DNA from: Mycolicibacterium vinylchloridicum
Lineage (GTDB): Bacteria; Actinomycetota; Actinomycetes; Mycobacteriales; Mycobacteriaceae
Reading direction: 5' to 3'
DNA length: 64,000 nt
NCBI RefSeq assembly: GCF_013404075.1
Contig: NZ_JACBJQ010000014.1
Location: 1 to 64,000, forward strand
Part shown: piece after piece, positions 60,996 through 64,000 of the stretch
Layout of the letters: each line of letters opens with the position of its first letter
How positions within the stretch are numbered: position 1 is the first letter of the stretch
Translations under genes and position numbers: made by a program
The notes under the pieces: generated by a model
The model's input: the letters and a program-made list of their open reading frames with translations, nothing else
What the model was told of the DNA's origin: nothing
The model's database searches: none

Positions 60996-61886
60996 ATGGC
61001 TTCGAATTCCGGGGACGCCGCCGAGAACCACTGGACGGTGCCGCGCCTGCTCGATCTGTTCGACGTCCAGGCCGAGGGGCAGGACCGCTTCATCGCCCCG
61101 ACCGGTATCGCCGACGCCGACGAACGGCAAGTCGTCGAGGGCACCCAGGTGCTCGCCCAGGTGATCGTCGCGGCGGCAAAGCGCTTCGAGGGTAAGTCGA
61201 TTCGCTCGGTCCACAGTGTGTTCGCCCGGGCGGTGCTGGTCGGCCCGCCGGTGGTTCTCGAGATCGACGTCGTCGCCGAAGGGCGCTCCACCGCGTCGGC
61301 GGTCATCACCGCCTCGCAGAACGGCAAGCGCTGCATGACGTTCACGGTGCTCGCCGACGTGCCTACTCCCGACGTGATCCGCCACCATCTGCCGCGCCCG
61401 GAGGTGGCCGGGCCGGACCAGGCCAATGTCTGCGAAATGCCCATGACGGGACGGCAGGTCAAGCTCGTCGACGTCGTCGACATCAACAGCCCCGACGAGG
61501 TCGGTCCGCCCGAGGTCTACGCCTGGCTGCACTACGAGCCCATCCCCGCCCGCGACGACCTGGCCAAGGCTCTGATCGCCTACTTCACCGGGCATCTGGG
61601 GATCTCGACGACCATGCGCGCACACGCAGGCATCGGCACCGCACAGTCGCACCTCACCGTGTCCACCGCGCCGATGACGGTCACGGTGAGCTTCCACGAA
61701 CCGGTCGCGTGGAGCGGGTGGCTGCTCTACACCCACGAGAGCACCCAGGTCGGTGCGGGCATGTCCTACATCCGCGGGGCGATCCACACCGAGGAAGGCG
61801 AGTTGATCGCGTCGTTCACCCAGGATGCGTTGATCCGCCCGCTGCGCGTCACCGACAACGCGATCGCCGCCGAAGCCCGGATCTAG
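60996..61886 (+). CDS. Acyl-CoA thioesterase II (TesB-type, hotdog fold)
   Basis: 296 residues with two hotdog domains: the first has FIAPTGIADADERQVVEGTQVLAQVIVAA, the second ISTTMRAHAGIGTAQSHLTV and VSFHEPVAWSGWLLYTHEST. It hydrolyses acyl-CoA to free acid and CoA. ATG 60996 is preceded by GGTGAGGG; an in-frame extension to 60801 would run through the operator and into tetR. It is divergent from tetR and shares its operator motif with the ACAD operon, which suggests release of CoA from the same pathway. Confidence 0.88.
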   Translation: MASNSGDAAENHWTVPRLLDLFDVQAEGQDRFIAPTGIADADERQVVEGTQVLAQVIVAAAKRFEGKSIRSVHSVFARAVLVGPPVVLEIDVVAEGRSTASAVITASQNGKRCMTFTVLADVPTPDVIRHHLPRPEVAGPDQANVCEMPMTGRQVKLVDVVDINSPDEVGPPEVYAWLHYEPIPARDDLAKALIAYFTGHLGISTTMRAHAGIGTAQSHLTVSTAPMTVTVSFHEPVAWSGWLLYTHESTQVGAGMSYIRGAIHTEEGELIASFTQDALIRPLRVTDNAIAAEARI

Positions 61887-61890
61887 CGCG

Positions 61891-62553
61891 ATGAGCTTGG
61901 TCGCCGGCCGCGGCCCACTCGGTCCGGATCGGGCCGGCTGGTTCTGTCCGCCGGTGGCCGGCCCGATCGTCTACGTCGAGCCGCATCCGCGCCGGGTGCA
62001 GGCGGTGCGCGACGGCCGGCCGGTCATCGACACCGAGAACGCGCTGATGGTTCACCGGGCCGGCGCGCCGCTGAGCTATGTCTTCCCGGCGGGTGAAACA
62101 GCCGATCTGCCAACCGAACCCGAAGAAGCCGCGCCCGGGTATGTGCGGGTGCCGTGGGATGCCGTCGACGCCTGGGTGGAGGAGGGGCGCACGCTCGTGC
62201 ACTATCCGCCCAACCCCTACCACCGCGTCGACTGCCGGCCGACCCGGCGACGACTGCGGGTCGCGGTGGCGGGAGAGGTGGTGGTGGACACCGACGACAC
62301 CGTCATCGTGTTCGAGACCGCCTTGGCGCCAAGGCTTTACGTCGCGCACACGCACGTCCGTACTGATCTGCTGCGCCGGACGGACACGGCGAGCTACTGC
62401 AATTACAAGGGGTACGCCACCTACTGGGCCGCCGGTGATGTCGAGGACGTGGCGTGGAGCTACGACCACCCGTTGCCCGAAACCCAGCCCATCAAGGGCT
62501 ATTTCAGCTTCGACGCCGATCGCTGCGAAATGAGCGCCGAGCTTCCCGGCTAG
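61891..62553 (+). CDS. DUF427-family protein, two repeats
   Basis: 220 residues. Two tandem DUF427-like units: VYVEPHPRRVQAVRDGRPVIDTENALMVH in the first and DCRPTRRRLRVAVAGEVVVDTDDTVIVFE plus YCNYKGYATYWAAG in the second. The fold is a small beta barrel of unknown function. ATG 61891 is 4 nt after the thioesterase stop, so it is co-transcribed. Its stop shares CTAG with the convergent metallopeptidase gene. Confidence 0.85.
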   Translation: MSLVAGRGPLGPDRAGWFCPPVAGPIVYVEPHPRRVQAVRDGRPVIDTENALMVHRAGAPLSYVFPAGETADLPTEPEEAAPGYVRVPWDAVDAWVEEGRTLVHYPPNPYHRVDCRPTRRRLRVAVAGEVVVDTDDTVIVFETALAPRLYVAHTHVRTDLLRRTDTASYCNYKGYATYWAAGDVEDVAWSYDHPLPETQPIKGYFSFDADRCEMSAELPG

Positions 62554-63434
62554 CCCAGATCGCGGGCCTTGAACGTGTCGCACTGCTTGGGGTCACCGGT
62601 CTGGTAGCCGGTGGTGAACCATTTCTGGCGCTCGGCCGCTGACCCGTGGGTCCATACTTCGGGATTCACCCGTCCCGTCGCCTGCTTCTGGATCCGGTCG
62701 TCGCCCACCGAGGCCGCCGCCGAAAGCGCATCGGCAATGTCCTTATCGGTCAGCGGCTTCAGATAAGTGACGTCGGTGCCGGGCTGCTTGGTGATCGCGG
62801 CGTAGTGCGCCCACACCCCGGCGTAACAGTCGGCCTGCAATTCGGTGCGGACACCACCCCCGCCGGCGCCCTGCGCGCCTGCGCCCTGCGCTCGGCCGAG
62901 CACGCCGAGCAGGTCCTGCACGTGATGGCCGTACTCGTGGGCCACCACGTACTCCTGCGCCAATGGTCCACCGCTGGAACCGAATTGGTCCTTGAGCACC
63001 TGGAAGAAGTCGGTGTCGAAGTAGGCGGTCTGGTCTGCCGGGCAGTAGAACGGCCCCATGTCGCTGGACGCGGCCCCGCAGCCGGTGTTGACGTTGTTCT
63101 TGAACAGCATCATCTTCGGGCGGGTGTAGCCCCTGAGTAGGTTCTCCCACACGCCGTCGACGGAGTTGCCGGTGGCCACCACCCGGCACTCGACGTACTC
63201 GTTGGCGTCGGCGCCGGTCCGGCACTTGCTCAGGTCATAGCCGGACTGCTCGGCACCGGGCGGAAGGGCAGGCTGCTGGCTGATCACCTGGCCCGGGTCG
63301 ACACCGAGGAACACCGCCAGCAGCACCACAACCAGACCGCCAAGACCACCGCCGATCGCGATGCCGCGACCGCGGCCGCCGCCACCGGTAGAGGTGGTAC
63401 TCGTGTCGATCTGCATACCCTCGTTGAAGGTCAT
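62550..63434 (-). CDS. YpfJ-type zinc metallopeptidase (Rv2575-like)
   Basis: 294 residues. Cytoplasmic Gly-rich N-terminus, one membrane helix (GGLGGLVVVLLAVFLGV), then an external domain with two Cys pairs and the metal motif HEYGHH (about residues 166-171) followed by a Glu in VRTELQADC. This is a gluzincin-like arrangement of the neutral zinc metallopeptidase family (YpfJ). ATG 63434 has better spacing from GAGGAG than ATG 63437. Conserved mycobacterial gene; substrate unknown. Confidence 0.9.
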   Translation of the reverse strand: MTFNEGMQIDTSTTSTGGGGRGRGIAIGGGLGGLVVVLLAVFLGVDPGQVISQQPALPPGAEQSGYDLSKCRTGADANEYVECRVVATGNSVDGVWENLLRGYTRPKMMLFKNNVNTGCGAASSDMGPFYCPADQTAYFDTDFFQVLKDQFGSSGGPLAQEYVVAHEYGHHVQDLLGVLGRAQGAGAQGAGGGGVRTELQADCYAGVWAHYAAITKQPGTDVTYLKPLTDKDIADALSAAASVGDDRIQKQATGRVNPEVWTHGSAAERQKWFTTGYQTGDPKQCDTFKARDLG

Positions 63435-63492
63435 CATGGCTCCTCGAGATCGACACCCCAGGCAGACGTCCCGCCCCGTTCACTTTGCCACA

Positions 63493-63498
63493 CTACGA
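63493..63498 (+). promoter_or_regulatory. -10 element for leaderless esterase gene
   Basis: TACGAT, close to the TANNNT mycobacterial -10 consensus, lies 7 nt before GTG 63506. That spacing puts the transcription start at or next to the start codon, and no ribosome-binding site is visible, so a leaderless transcript is likely. Confidence 0.4.
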
Positions 63499-63505
63499 TT
63501 TAGCC

Positions 63506-64000
63506 GTGACCGTCGTCGCGGATCCGTCGACCGTGGTGTACACATCCAGTGGCGCCGTGCGCGGTGCCACCGAGCACGGTGTGCGGGTCTGGCGCGGCAT
63601 TCCCTACGCCGAACAACCCATCGGGGAGCGCCGGTTCCTGGCGCCCACCCCGGCGCGGCCGTGGTCGGGCGTGCGGGACGCCATCGAGTACGGACCGGTG
63701 CCGCCGCAGGGCCGCTCGTTCGTCGGTGGCGGACGTGACGACCCGAAGATCCGCGACGAAGCCTGTCTGACGCTGACGGTGTGGGCCCCCAGCCCTAATC
63801 CCGAGTCGCTGCGCTCCTGCCCGCCGGCCACAACGACGCCGTTGCCGGTCATGGTCTGGATCCCCGGCGGCGCCTTCGTCTACGGCGCCGGGCAGTTGCA
63901 GCTCTACAACGGCTCGCGGCTGGCCGCCAACGGCCACGTCGTGGTCGTCAACGTCACCTACCGCCTCGGGGTGTTCGGCGGATTCGAGCTCGGTGATCTC
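63506..64000 (+). CDS. Type-B carboxylesterase/lipase, 3'-truncated by window end
   Basis: 165 codons visible. Opens with the carboxylesterase-B pattern: VYTSSGAVRGATEHGVRVWRGIPYAEQPIGERRF, then ACLTLTVWAP and the oxyanion-loop region VMVWIPGGAFVYGAGQ, then VVVNVTYRLGVFGGFELGDL. The GESAGG nucleophile elbow should lie just beyond the window. An alpha/beta hydrolase acting on esters (Lip-type in mycobacteria). No signal peptide. Start is GTG 63506. Confidence 0.9.
   Translation, partial: MTVVADPSTVVYTSSGAVRGATEHGVRVWRGIPYAEQPIGERRFLAPTPARPWSGVRDAIEYGPVPPQGRSFVGGGRDDPKIRDEACLTLTVWAPSPNPESLRSCPPATTTPLPVMVWIPGGAFVYGAGQLQLYNGSRLAANGHVVVVNVTYRLGVFGGFELGDL

Overview
The window reads as chromosomal DNA of a fast-growing, high-GC mycobacterium (Mycolicibacterium type). 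The left part follows, from memory, the M. tuberculosis order secD-secF-lipoprotein-apt-relA / ppiB / glyoxalase II / hisS (Rv2587c to Rv2580c). The right part has homologues of Rv2578c (SOS-linked radical SAM protein) and Rv2575 (glycine-rich metallopeptidase). The first 28 bases are not genomic: they match the Illumina Nextera read-1 adapter with three mismatches, so the window begins at a contig end and secD is truncated.

Layout. 0-9 kb: protein export (secDF), a family-5 solute-binding lipoprotein, apt, a secreted cadherin/VCBS-like protein and relA. 9-13.6 kb: two cyclophilin paralogues joined by a MIRU-type tandem repeat whose units are translationally coupled mini-genes, then glyoxalase II and hisS. 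13.6-20.9 kb: small accessory operons: a DUF732 protein, a VOC protein, two SnoaL-like proteins around an SDR with a divergent TetR, and a catalase-like protein with cytochrome b561 and a DUF2330 protein. 20.4-25.7 kb: a complete urea ABC importer urtABCDE with a GlnR-type box upstream. 26-27.6 kb: a secreted protein, a GNAT and a membrane-anchored protein.

27.5-55.4 kb is the most remarkable part. It holds eight paralogous FMN-dependent monooxygenases of the NtaA/SnaA/DszA (bacterial luciferase-like) family. With them are one oligopeptide-type ABC importer (two Tat-lipoprotein binding proteins, a two-domain ATPase, two permeases), four MFS transporters, a flavin reductase, an SsuE-like FMN reductase, a divergent RibBA paralogue and two GntR/UTRA-type regulators. 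A short motif, GCGYAATR with G/C-rich flanks, lies about 55-125 nt upstream of nearly every transcription unit in this block, which suggests one regulon. Four monooxygenases share tracts almost identical even at third codon positions, a sign of recent duplication or gene conversion. The plausible overall role is uptake and oxidative cleavage of a family of related compounds (organosulfur, aminopolycarboxylate or similar). The substrate cannot be read from the sequence.

55.5-64 kb: a radical SAM gene under a perfect LexA box; an amidohydrolase / acyl-CoA dehydrogenase pair operon and a thioesterase that share a TetR operator motif; a DUF427 protein; a zinc metallopeptidase; and the start of a type-B carboxylesterase that runs off the end. 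I saw no tRNA, rRNA, CRISPR, transposase or phage gene.
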